A stretch of DNA of 64,000 nt from [Clostridium] symbiosum (GTDB lineage Bacteria > Bacillota > Clostridia > Lachnospirales > Lachnospiraceae), in contig CP143946.1 of NCBI GenBank assembly GCA_036419695.1, forward strand, positions 4,396,001 to 4,460,000, read 5' to 3'. Shown here one piece after another: positions 17,233 to 25,347 of the stretch. Within the stretch, counting starts at the first letter, position 1. Each line of letters starts with the position of its first letter. A program made the translations under genes and the position numbers. The notes beneath the pieces are model-generated. The model was not told where the DNA came from, searched no databases, and saw only the letters and a program-made list of their open reading frames with translations.

Positions 17233-18759
17233 TTACCGGCACAATTTTCTTAAAACGGGCCTGCCGTTGTTCTGCAGTTCAACTCCTTTTATATCTTTAT
17301 CCGCAACAAAGTACATCTTAGGTGAAAATGTCGGGATAAACGGTACCTGATCCCATGCAATTTCCTGCAATTCTTTTGCTGCGTCCAGGCCGATCTGAGG
17401 ATTGGTTGCCGATCCTGCGGCAATGTGATACAGTTCATCGCACCGCTCATCCGTGAAGAAAGTTCCGTTATAATCTCCATGAGAACCGGAATATAACATC
17501 GCCATATAGTTCATAAGGAACGGAGAAATCGACCAGTCATCGGAAATCACCTCAAATTCGCCCTTATACATCTTATCGAGGTAAGCGCCGAATTCCATGG
17601 TCGTAATTTCCATGTCTACACCAATCTGTTTGAGTTCCAGCTGGTATGCTTCATAAGCCTGTCTTGTCTTCTCACCGGCATATGTAATAAGTTCAATCTT
17701 AAGCGGGTTTTCCGGTGTGTAACCTTCTCCCTCCAGAAGTTCACGGGCCTTATCTAAATCGTAATGAATCACATTAGGAGCTGAATAGTAGAATTCCGCC
17801 TGCTTCGGAACGAAGCTGTCCGATGCGGTCATCAGCTTATTCAGGGCTAAAAATCCTTCCCGATTATATGCATATGCCATGGCCTTTCTAAGATTCAGAT
17901 TGTCAAACGGCGGCTTGGAAACATTCATCCATACCTGGTATAAGGTTATCGTATCCCCTTCATAAACAGTAACTGCCTGATTTTCTGATGCGCGCTCGTA
18001 ATCGGCGATAGAGATAGCCGTGGCATCCACATCCCCCGACTCCAGGGCAATATAGGCAGCGGAATCCTCTTCCATGCAAAGGAATGTATATTCATCCATA
18101 TAACATTTCTCAAAAGGATAATCCTCCCAGGCTTCCAGAACTACTTTTGAACCGGGAACATATTCTTTTAACTTATATGGTCCAGTGCCGTTCGGCTTAT
18201 TAGCCCAGTCGTCTCCGGCAGATTCACAGTAAGATTTGTCGTACAGATAAACGCTTGTAAGAGCAGCTACCGTATCTACGAATGGAGATTCAAGATGAAT
18301 AATTACCTTATTATCTCCCTCGGCTTCCATACTCTTAATACTTCCAAATGCATGTCCGCCCAGTGAATGTTCCCTGTTCTGTTCGATGGAATAAATGAGG
18401 TCCTCCGGCAGCGCTTTATCCCCGTTCTGGAACATGTAACCCTCTCCCATGGTCAGCACTACGGTAAGATCATCCGGTGTCTCCCACTCCTTCACGACGC
18501 CTGGAAGCGGAGCTCCCGTCTCAGGATCCGGCTCTAATACCAAATCATAAAGCAGTTTCGAAATTTCCTCGCAATCGATGGTTCCTGCTGCATAACAGTC
18601 CAATGTGTTCGGGATAGATACCAGTCTGATCGAAATAGATTTGCTGTCAGACTTACTGTCTCCTGCCGCCTGATTCTGGGCCGGGGCAGTGGCTTCCGGT
18701 TTTGAGCAGCCTCCCAGAACCAACATAGCCGCCATAGCAATACTAAGTAATCTTTTCAT
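17233..18759 (-). CDS. Extracellular peptide-binding lipoprotein of ABC transporter (SBP_bac_5 family)
   Basis: 508 residues. Lipoprotein signal peptide MKRLLSIAMAAMLVLGGCSK with the lipidated Cys at 18, then a Lys/Ser/Asp-rich linker. The mature part has family 5 (OppA/DppA) landmarks: KLLYDLVLEPDPETG near the N-terminus, NGTGPYKLKEYVPGSKV in the middle and DLDKARELLEGEGY later. First gene of the operon; it captures peptides (possibly nickel chelates or other ligands, since the family is broad). 33 bp before the S9 peptidase. Confidence 0.92.
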   Translation of the reverse strand: MKRLLSIAMAAMLVLGGCSKPEATAPAQNQAAGDSKSDSKSISIRLVSIPNTLDCYAAGTIDCEEISKLLYDLVLEPDPETGAPLPGVVKEWETPDDLTVVLTMGEGYMFQNGDKALPEDLIYSIEQNREHSLGGHAFGSIKSMEAEGDNKVIIHLESPFVDTVAALTSVYLYDKSYCESAGDDWANKPNGTGPYKLKEYVPGSKVVLEAWEDYPFEKCYMDEYTFLCMEEDSAAYIALESGDVDATAISIADYERASENQAVTVYEGDTITLYQVWMNVSKPPFDNLNLRKAMAYAYNREGFLALNKLMTASDSFVPKQAEFYYSAPNVIHYDLDKARELLEGEGYTPENPLKIELITYAGEKTRQAYEAYQLELKQIGVDMEITTMEFGAYLDKMYKGEFEVISDDWSISPFLMNYMAMLYSGSHGDYNGTFFTDERCDELYHIAAGSATNPQIGLDAAKELQEIAWDQVPFIPTFSPKMYFVADKDIKGVELQNNGRPVLRKLCR

Positions 18760-18849
18760 CTCTCTTCCTCCTTTGAATTCTCCTTTTCATAATATAATTT
18801 ACTGCGGAACATCAATATCGGCTCCACATAAAATCACGCTGTTTATGTC

Positions 18850-18910
18850 GAGAATATAATCACGTTTGTTTTATACTCATGATTATATTCTCTCTAGTAT
18901 GATTTGTCAA
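18850..18910 (-). promoter_or_regulatory. Promoter of the peptide-importer operon with a 13-bp inverted-repeat operator
   Basis: On the minus strand a perfect -35 TTGACA (18905-18910), a 17-bp spacer and a perfect -10 TATAAT (18882-18887). A perfect inverted repeat with 13-bp arms (GAGAATATAATCA at 18850-18862, TGATTATATTCTC at 18880-18892, 17 bp between) covers the -10 box with one arm and the initially transcribed region with the other. This geometry fits repression of a strong promoter. Which regulator binds is unknown; the nearest regulator gene is the MerR fusion at 19418-20659. Confidence 0.7.
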
Positions 18911-19417
18911 CCTATTATATTTTATTATTATTACAAAAATACATTATTATCTGATAAATTTTCATCAATATTGTCAGTTGAGTATTCTACTTTTAAATAT
19001 ATCGCACAAAGAATTTTTTCAATTGATATTGCACTGTGCGCTCCGATATGGGTATATGGCGGGATGGAATCCCGGGCCCGGCCGCATACCGGCATATTAT
19101 ATCTTCGCCCGAGGGCATATTCTGTCCGAAGGGCATTTTTTATTATAGGAGCATTTTTTATACTGTAAAAAGTGACCATGAGTCCCGGCTCATGATCACT
19201 TTTATGAATACCATTTCTTTATATAGATGAAAAAATCAAAGTACAAATTGCATGATACCTATAATATTACTGTTGGCTCCCTCCCTCCTGCAAATTTTGA
19301 TTGAAACGCAAAAAAATCGCGGGGTTACCCCCGCGATGATCCGACATTTGATTTAATTGTAACAATTTTATGGTGTGCACCCCCTGCCGGGCCTATACCG
19401 GTCTGCACAATATAGAA
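18911..19417. other. AT-rich intergenic region between the peptide operon and the MerR fusion gene
   Basis: No convincing gene: short reading frames here lack ribosome sites. It holds a perfect-looking hairpin at 19167-19203 (AAAGTGACCATGAG/CTCATGATCACTTT, one mismatch, flanked by A and T runs, so it could work as a two-way terminator) and the terminator at 19310-19337. Base composition is more AT-rich than its surroundings. Confidence 0.6.
19310..19337 (-). terminator. Intrinsic terminator after the MerR fusion gene
   Basis: On the minus strand ATCGCGGGGG, loop TAA, CCCCGCGAT, then TTTTTTT. Compact GC-rich stem, about 80 bases past the stop at 19418. Confidence 0.9.
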
Positions 19418-20659
19418 CTAAGTGTTACTTCTTTTTGCCGTAAAACAGTGCATATGAAGAGCATCACCGTTTACATGGCATTGGTACCGGTACTTTTGAT
19501 AGGTCTCCGTCATAATTCCTGTTTCGGTTTCCTCGAAAGAAAATCCCGCTTTCCCATATCCTTCCCTTACGGCATGGCCGCTGTAAGCATCCGGTGAACA
19601 TTCCGGATAACACTGCGGTACACGGGCAATGGATTTTGAATTTGCGTCATAGCTCATGTATGCACCGAATGCGCAGAGGGAGGGCGAAAAATAGGCATCG
19701 GCCATCTCGATTAGTGTCCTCGGATGATACAAAAGGAATTCATCTTCTCCGAAAAAGTCGATAAAATAATCGATGCACCCTTTTTTCAAAGGATATTTAA
19801 CAGAAGCATCCGCGATGAACAGGATATCAAGATCAAGCCCCAGCCGTTCCGTCCGCTGTTTAAACAGGTTGACCGTCTCTTCAAACTTATCAATCATCAC
19901 ATAGATACAGTCATTTTTCAGATACGAAAAATTCCGGTATAAAAAAACATACCCGTCCAGGTTGGTTTCGAGTACTACCTTATCCTTCAAGTCCTCACTC
20001 TTCAGACGGGTTCGTACGTAATCATAGCTTTTCTGCAAATAGGTAACAAAATTTCTGCTGACATTGTCATAATGGCCGCCGTAGCTGAAATCGGGATGAT
20101 CGTATTCACCCCGGTAATGATTGCCCGTAATGACTACTCCGTCGTGAATTTTCACCTGATATCCGCAGTCGCACTGAAGGATTCCCTCATACACGTATTT
20201 ACTCGTAAGCTGTGCCTGGTTCAGGGAGAGACTGCCTCCGCACTCCGGGCAGGCCAGAAGAGACAATGCCTTTAACGGTACTCCCAGCCTTTTCTTTTCC
20301 AGACAGATCTGCTGATCCAGATTATGAATATTTTCATCAATCAGACGGATGGAGGTGTTTAACGAGTCAATCTGTTCATAGAGGCTGGCTTTCTTTTTTT
20401 CCAGCATATCGTAATAATCGTGGACGGCATCTTTCTCCGTCAGATGGGAAGTACGCGTAATCGCCATCATGAACTTGATTTCACGGATATTAAACCCCAG
20501 TGTTTTACACTTTTTGATATAGTCAAGATCATTTATATCCCGCTGTGAAAAGCTCATATGGCCGTCCGCCATATCCGGAATCAGAAGGCCCTCTTCAACA
20601 TAATAGCGGATGGTATCTTTTGATATCTCACCGCGGGTGGAAAACTCTCCGATTTTCAT
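19418..20659 (-). CDS. MerR-type regulator fused to a zinc ribbon and a methyltransferase-like domain
   Basis: 413 residues. The N-terminal MerR winged helix (about 1-70: DTIRYYVEEGLLIP, FSQRDINDLDYIKKCKTLGFNIREIKFMM) and a coiled coil (75-125) are followed by a Trm112/RlmA-like zinc ribbon with C137xxC140 and C163xC165, ending in the usual hydrophobic IxDGVV. The remainder looks like a class I SAM-methyltransferase fold, but the Gly-rich SAM loop is replaced by VVLETNLDGYVFLY (about 228-240); the acidic D257 and the ADASVKYPLKKGCIDYF segment are retained. I infer that the domain binds a ligand or is a degenerate enzyme. It is 11 bp after the FAH-family gene, in the same operon. Confidence 0.75.
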   Translation of the reverse strand: MKIGEFSTRGEISKDTIRYYVEEGLLIPDMADGHMSFSQRDINDLDYIKKCKTLGFNIREIKFMMAITRTSHLTEKDAVHDYYDMLEKKKASLYEQIDSLNTSIRLIDENIHNLDQQICLEKKRLGVPLKALSLLACPECGGSLSLNQAQLTSKYVYEGILQCDCGYQVKIHDGVVITGNHYRGEYDHPDFSYGGHYDNVSRNFVTYLQKSYDYVRTRLKSEDLKDKVVLETNLDGYVFLYRNFSYLKNDCIYVMIDKFEETVNLFKQRTERLGLDLDILFIADASVKYPLKKGCIDYFIDFFGEDEFLLYHPRTLIEMADAYFSPSLCAFGAYMSYDANSKSIARVPQCYPECSPDAYSGHAVREGYGKAGFSFEETETGIMTETYQKYRYQCHVNGDALHMHCFTAKRSNT

Positions 20660-20670
20660 GGGACTCCTTT

Positions 20671-21570
20671 CTACCCAATCGTATTCGTCAGGCTCCCAAT
20701 CTTCTCAATCCTGCATTCCACAGAATCACCCTTCTTCAAATACTTCGGCGGCTTAAACCCAACGCCCGCTCCGGCCGGCGTACCCGTTGAGATAATCGTT
20801 CCCGCCCTCAGCGTCATTCCTTTCGAAAGCTCACTGATGATATGTGCGATGCCAAATATCAGATCGCCCGTGCTGGCGTCCTGCCTGAGCTCACCGTTTA
20901 CCCTGGAACTGATTCCGAGCTTTGGCGGGAATTCGAACTCATTCGCCGTTACAATCCATGGGCCCATCGGTGTAAATCCGTCCAGGCTCTTTCCAAAATA
21001 CCACTGTCCATGGCGATCCTGCATATTTCTCGCGCTGACATCATTTAAAATTGTATAACCAAAGATGTACTCTCCGGCCTTTTCCTCGGGCACGTCTTTC
21101 GCGTCTTTCCCAATGATGACGGCCAGCTCCGCTTCGTAGTCCAGACCGTCCACCAATCCCGGATAGGAAGGGATTGTTTCCCTGTCACCCGAAGCACGGT
21201 TTACTCTTTTGCCGAAATAGACGGCATATTCCTGTTCTTCCGAATACGCCCCTTTGAGGAAGTCGCTGCTCTCCTTCAGATGATCGATATAATTGACCCC
21301 CAGACATATGATGTCCTGATCCGGATCCGGGATCGGAGCCAGGAGTTTCACATCCTCCAGAGGAGTGGCCCCTCTAATCTCCGCTTCATAGGGCTGCTTG
21401 CCGGCAATATGCTCCGCCAACTGGATCTCCGACTCACTGATCTCCCGGATCAGTTCTTTCATGTCACGATACTCCATCCCTATGGATTCCACAGGGTAAA
21501 TCCACTGATCATCATTACTCAGAATTCCCAGCCTCTCCCTGTCATCTATCTGATACGTCAAAACTCTCAT
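20671..21570 (-). CDS. Fumarylacetoacetate hydrolase (FAH) family protein
   Basis: 299 residues. The C-terminal two-thirds is the FAH fold: IICLGVNYIDHLKE, DYEAELAVIIGKDAKDV with the metal-binding Glu residues, NDVSARNMQ, GKSLDGFTPMGPWIV and TGTPAGAGVGFKPP. The N-terminal about 70 residues form the small domain common in bacterial members. Such enzymes cleave C-C bonds or decarboxylate 2-oxo acids (for example hydrolysis of acylpyruvates or 2,4-diketo-3-deoxy sugar acids). GGAGG lies 9 bases ahead of the ATG. It precedes the MerR fusion, which probably regulates it. Confidence 0.9.
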   Translation of the reverse strand: MRVLTYQIDDRERLGILSNDDQWIYPVESIGMEYRDMKELIREISESEIQLAEHIAGKQPYEAEIRGATPLEDVKLLAPIPDPDQDIICLGVNYIDHLKESSDFLKGAYSEEQEYAVYFGKRVNRASGDRETIPSYPGLVDGLDYEAELAVIIGKDAKDVPEEKAGEYIFGYTILNDVSARNMQDRHGQWYFGKSLDGFTPMGPWIVTANEFEFPPKLGISSRVNGELRQDASTGDLIFGIAHIISELSKGMTLRAGTIISTGTPAGAGVGFKPPKYLKKGDSVECRIEKIGSLTNTIG

Positions 21571-21602
21571 CTCATTTCCTCCGTTTACAAAAATGCATTT
21601 CC

Positions 21603-21648
21603 AAAAAGCTGCCGCCCCATCCTGTTAAGTGGAAGAGGCCGGCAGCTT
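21603..21648 (-). terminator. Intrinsic terminator of trpS
   Basis: On the minus strand AAGCTGCCG pairs with CGGCAGCTT and is followed by TTTTGG. Lies just past the trpS stop and before the FAH gene, so the FAH-MerR pair is a separate unit or depends on read-through. Confidence 0.75.
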
Positions 21649-21664
21649 CGCCTTTGAAACCTAC

Positions 21665-22669
21665 TTATCTGATTCGTTCCGGGAAGCCTACTTTTTTCTG
21701 TACTTTCCGAAGTGTCTTATTGCAGAAATACTGGGCCTTCTCGGCATTGCCCTTAATTACGCCGTCAATATAATCTTTATTGCCCGAGAGATCGGCGAAC
21801 CGGTCCTGAAGCGGTTTCAGGACAGATACAACAGATTCTCCCACCGCAAGCTTGAAATCGCCGTAACCTTTTCCGTCAAATTCCTTCTCTGTCTCCGCGG
21901 CAGTTTTCCCTGTACATGCACAGTAGATATCGATCAGGTTTTTGATTCCCGGCTGTTCGTCACAGTAGCGCACACAAGCCTCGGAGTCGGTTACCGCACG
22001 TTTAAATTTTCTGATAATGGTATCGGGGTCGTCCATCAGATAGATGCTTCCGTTCGGGTTCTCATCCGATTTGGACATCTTTTTCGACGGATCCTGAAGG
22101 CTCATGATCTTGGCTCCGGCTTTTCCAATATATGCCTCCGGCACGGTAAATACATCACCATAAATGTTATTAAAACGGATGGCAATATCTCTTGTCAGTT
22201 CCAGATGCTGCATCTGGTCGATTCCCACCGGAACCACGTCCGCCTGGTATAACAGAATATCCGCCGCCATCAGCACCGGATAAGTAAAAAGACCGGCATT
22301 GATATTGTCCGCATGTTTGGCGGACTTGTCCTTAAACTGGGTCATACGGCTCAGCTCACCCATATAGGTAAAACAGTTCAGAATCCATGCCAGCTCCGCA
22401 TGTCCCGTCACATGGGACTGATAATAGATGCAGTTCTTCTCCGGATCGAGTCCGGCCGCAATATAAAGTGTAAGAAGTGTTCTGGCTCTTTTCCTCAGTT
22501 CAGCCGGATCCTGGCGCACCGTGATGGAATGCATATCCACTACGCTGAAAAATGTCTGGTAGTCGTCGCTGATATTGACCCAGTTCTTAAGCGCTCCCAG
22601 ATAATTGCCAAGTGTCAGGTTTCCTGTCGCCTGCATGCCGCTGAATAATGTTCTCTTGCCGTCTAACAT
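21665..22669 (-). CDS. trpS: Tryptophanyl-tRNA synthetase
   Basis: 334 residues, standard class Ic length. It starts RTLFSGMQATGNLTLGNYLGAL, in which TLGNYLG is the HIGH-equivalent, and has the signature loop KKMSKSDENPNG (KMSKS). It charges tRNA-Trp. AAAGGAG lies 10 bases before the ATG. No T-box leader is visible in the short upstream region, so expression appears to depend on a plain promoter. Confidence 0.97.
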   Translation of the reverse strand: MLDGKRTLFSGMQATGNLTLGNYLGALKNWVNISDDYQTFFSVVDMHSITVRQDPAELRKRARTLLTLYIAAGLDPEKNCIYYQSHVTGHAELAWILNCFTYMGELSRMTQFKDKSAKHADNINAGLFTYPVLMAADILLYQADVVPVGIDQMQHLELTRDIAIRFNNIYGDVFTVPEAYIGKAGAKIMSLQDPSKKMSKSDENPNGSIYLMDDPDTIIRKFKRAVTDSEACVRYCDEQPGIKNLIDIYCACTGKTAAETEKEFDGKGYGDFKLAVGESVVSVLKPLQDRFADLSGNKDYIDGVIKGNAEKAQYFCNKTLRKVQKKVGFPERIR

Positions 22670-22769
22670 ATAATCTATCTCCTTTTACTGAAATTTCTGC
22701 TGTTTAATGCAATTTATTTTGTATTATGTTTTCTATCGTGATTATCTTATTTTCTGAAAATACCTTCTC

Positions 22770-22798
22770 ATTATAATACAGAAGCCATTGCCTTGCAA
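22770..22798 (-). promoter_or_regulatory. Promoter of trpS
   Basis: On the minus strand -35 TTGCAA (22793-22798), a 17-bp spacer, -10 TATAAT (22770-22775). About 100 bases upstream of the ATG. Confidence 0.65.
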
Positions 22799-22860
22799 GA
22801 CGGGGATTTGATTTTCCGTTTGTTTGCGTGGCTGTTTGGCCATAAAATAAGGATTTAATT

Positions 22861-23741
22861 GAGGAATGAGAACGCCGCCGGGACGGTCGGGGGGCGGGAT
22901 GGTGAGGGGAGGTTGTGAGTCTTCAGTTCCGGCCTGCAGGTTGTCGCGGGTGGGGAATCCGGGCAGAAAAAGTTCCTGCGGGAAACGCTTGCGCTCTTTG
23001 GAGTACATAGCGGACACTAACCTCGAAAAGACCTCGGTAAGTGCCGATGAACTCCCAGGTTCCCTGCGGAATCTTTTTCTCCCGGATTCCCCACAGGAAG
23101 GTTATACCCCGGGACTGAAGACGCGAAGGTTTTCGCCATCCCGAACCCCGGCCTGCGGCCGCTGATTTGTTCTTATTCCTTCAGGGGGGGAGGTATTGTC
23201 GCTGCCACTACATTTCCTCGAATTACGGGAGAATGCCCTCTGTATGGTATTCAATTGATGAATCTGAGCTTTGAAGCTTTACCTATCCTTGAATAACCAT
23301 TGAATTTTTTGATTCATCATTAAATATAGCTTTGGATTTTTCTCTGAATCCAGCCCGGAATACCTTCATAAAGTAAAAGATTCACGACTACATAGTGGCC
23401 GCGGCAATACCTCCCCCTTACTTGACGAAAGAGACAATCAGCCCTGAAGCCGGCGGACGGGGCAACAACCTTCGCTGAGTCTTCAGTCCCGTCGACAACC
23501 TGCCCGGGGAAGGAAGGAGAAAACGTTCCGAAGGGAGACCTTGGAATCCGCCGGTGCTTGCTGAGGTTTCTCACGAAGCTAGCATCCGCTGCGCATTCCA
23601 CAAGCGGGAGCGAGTCCCCGTAGGAATTTTTTCTCCTGGATTCCCCCTCACCACAACCTACAAACCGGGACTGAAGACTCATATCCAACCTCCCACTCCC
23701 CCGTCCGCCGTCTTACAGAGGCGTCCTCGCATCTCAACTAA
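22861..23741. repeat. Composite palindromic element, copy 1 (881 bp)
   Basis: Almost the same sequence recurs at 26269-27170. Inside are two long hairpin arms and a central one. Left arm 22917-23123: ends GAGTCTTCAGTTCCGG/CCGGGACTGAAGAC, then a perfect 14-bp stem (22950-22963 with 23081-23094, GTGGGGAATCCGGG) extended by AGAAAAAG/CTTTTTCT. Right arm 23477-23680: perfect 15-bp ends GAGTCTTCAGTCCCG/CGGGACTGAAGACTC. Central arm 23186-23417: GGGGGAGGTATTG pairs with CAATACCTCCCCC. GCGAAGGTT (23123-23131) also pairs with AACCTTCGC (23467-23475). Reading frames inside are not conserved between copies, so it is not protein coding. It ends 5 bp short of the stop codon of the DUF6882-like gene. Confidence 0.85.
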
Positions 23742-23746
23742 CTCCC

Positions 23747-24493
23747 TTATAACGTTTTAATGCCACTGATTCTGAAAAATCCCCCTGCCTCTTCAAACTC
23801 AATCGCCAGATCCTGTTCAAAATGCGCGGTAAATCGGCTCTCCGTCTTCTCGTAGGCAGTCCCGTTCCACATTAGAAAACTCTCAACGAAGATCTTGTGA
23901 TCAACGGCAAACTGCTGGATGCACTGCATCGTCAGGTTTGTAAACTTAACCATGCCGACAGGGGCAAACACTTCCTTGGGGACATTGCCAAAAGCTATAA
24001 AAACGGCTCCTCCGGCATGGGGGCCTCGGTAATAGCAAAGCTCACGGTCCGATATACCGCAGGCGGCAATTGACAGATTATGCCCGTTGAAGGTGTCGTC
24101 CAGCTCGAATTCAGCAATGGTAAGGGGTTCCAGCCCCCACGCTTTGCCTTTCCGCTTTGTCTCCTCCGCTGTTTCTAAAATCGTTTCATTAAAACCATTT
24201 ATATTTTCCCATCCCCACAGCCAAGTGCCGGAGGAGGCAGATTCGCTTCCTATAAACTGGATTGGGTACTTATCCTGTCCGAAACTGATAAATCCGGATT
24301 CAAAGTCCACGTTCCAGTCCTGTCCCCGCACCACCAGGTCACTGCAGGCCGTCTGAACCGCCATCATTTTCCCCAGACAGGCCGAAAAAACCTGCTTCCA
24401 GTTACCCGTATCGATTGTCCGGCCGTCAAATACAGATTTTCTTTCCACCGGGGCGGCCTGTTTCTTTTTCTGTGTCTTTTTGAAAAATCCCAT
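23747..24493 (-). CDS. DUF6882-like protein of unknown function
   Basis: 248 residues from the ATG at 24493, preceded by GGGAGA. It starts MGFFKKTQKKKQ, a basic tail. The centre has the pattern DWNVDFESGFISFGQDKYPIQ followed by IGSESASSGTWLWGWEN, which I associate with the DUF6882 family; family membership is from memory and not checked. No signal peptide or membrane segment. The stop codon lies 5 bp from the end of the palindromic element, which may act as its terminator. Function unknown. Confidence 0.6.
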   Translation of the reverse strand: MGFFKKTQKKKQAAPVERKSVFDGRTIDTGNWKQVFSACLGKMMAVQTACSDLVVRGQDWNVDFESGFISFGQDKYPIQFIGSESASSGTWLWGWENINGFNETILETAEETKRKGKAWGLEPLTIAEFELDDTFNGHNLSIAACGISDRELCYYRGPHAGGAVFIAFGNVPKEVFAPVGMVKFTNLTMQCIQQFAVDHKIFVESFLMWNGTAYEKTESRFTAHFEQDLAIEFEEAGGFFRISGIKTL

Positions 24494-24596
24494 TCTGATT
24501 CTCCCTTCCACTGCTGCAATCATTCCTCTGCCATTATACCAGAACTTTCCTGTTACAACCATATTTCAGCTGTTACCCACAGACGGCTTCTGATAA

Positions 24597-24654
24597 ACGA
24601 GTCAAAGCGCCGCCCAACTCCCATAAACCGGGAGGGTGACGGCGCTTTGACCCG
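24597..24654. repeat. Hairpin between the nuclease remnant and the DUF6882-like gene
   Basis: GTCAAAGCGCCG pairs perfectly with CGGCGCTTTGAC, with an inner CTCCC/GGGAG stem. There is no clear U-tract on either strand. It lies just past the stop of the minus-strand nuclease remnant and may terminate it. Confidence 0.55.
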
Positions 24655-24665
24655 TTCATCCTTTT

Positions 24666-25046
24666 CTATTTCATCTGCTGATTCATGTTCTCCTGTTCCC
24701 CATTCAGTTCCCGGATTATCTGCTCAATCACTGGTAGCTCTTCTTCCAGCTCCTCCGCTATGATTTCCGCGGTCTTTCCTTTCGCCAGTTTCCGTGCGGT
24801 CTGCTCCTTTAATTTACTTCGTATCCCTTCCTCACGCCCTGATTTCAGACCCTCTTCCCGGCCGCGTCTTAATCCTTCCTCACGGCCCCGCTCAATTCCA
24901 ACAGATAATATACTCATCCTAACAGCCTCCCATTCTTCTGACTGTTTCACTTCGGTTACGATTTCATCCAGTTTCAGGATCCTTTCATCCTTTACCACAA
25001 TTCCCGGATTGTCAAGCCGGGGCTCCCTGCCTGATGTATTGGATCG
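24666..25046 (-). pseudogene. C-terminal remnant of an Rpn/PD-(D/E)XK-type transposase-nuclease
   Basis: An open frame of about 126 codons with no proper start; the first usable start is GTG at 24998. The sequence KLDEIVTEVKQSEEWEAVRMSIL, the Arg/Glu repeats (GRREEGLRRGREEGLKSGREEG-like, each about 8 residues) and the helical end ELEEELPVIEQIIRELNG are the typical C-terminus of Rpn-type recombination-promoting nucleases. Those proteins are normally near 300 residues with the nuclease domain in the N-terminal part, which is missing; a stop at 25047-25049 closes the frame. I infer a decayed gene. Confidence 0.7.
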
Positions 25047-25049
25047 TTA

Positions 25050-25347
25050 AGCAAAGAGTCTTTTGAATGCCATATAAGGCATAAGAATGTTAAGATTTGA
25101 AATAGAATAATCAAAGCTCTGCTTAATTTTATCGTAGCATAACGGGGGTAGAATTACAAGAAAAAAGTCCCCACCGTGCGGCGCGAAGCGGCCCCTTTTC
25201 CCGTTTCTGTGTACTGTAAAAATTGCCGCCTTTCATAAGGCGGACAGTCATGTAAATACCATGGACGGAGCTGCGCCGCTGTGATAAACTGTAAATAACT
25301 GAAAACCAGATATGTGCCGTTTTACCGCCGCGGGGAGGGACAGAATT
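25050..25347. other. Intergenic stretch with a MITE-like fragment
   Basis: No gene seen. Bases 25170-25215 (GCGGCGCGAAGCGG...CCGTTTCTGTGTA) resemble the internal hairpin of the MITE family (CGGCGCGAAACGG/CCGTTTCTGTGCA), without its ends. The remainder is the upstream region of the secreted protein gene. Confidence 0.45.

Noticed and set aside
18866..19230. Three overlapping short frames in the AT-rich gap before the MerR gene
   Set aside because: No ribosome sites, mutually overlapping on both strands, and they run through a hairpin and the operator region.
22670..22860. T-box riboswitch upstream of trpS
   Set aside because: The leader is about 100 bases or less and has no AGGGTGG-type T-box sequence or stem I.
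22866..23165. Arg/Gly/Pro-rich frame of 99 codons in palindromic element copy 1
   Set aside because: The matching frame in copy 2 stops after 61 codons and changes frame, so the sequence is conserved as DNA or RNA structure and not as protein.
23320..23688. 122-codon minus-strand frame in the same element, with a relative at 26756-27166
   Set aside because: It runs across the hairpin arms, lacks a ribosome site and has altered ends between copies; base-pairing explains the similarity better.
24666..24998. Acidic/basic repeats in the Rpn remnant as a functional small gene
   Set aside because: The only start is a GTG without a ribosome site, and the sequence matches just the C-terminal tail of a much longer family.
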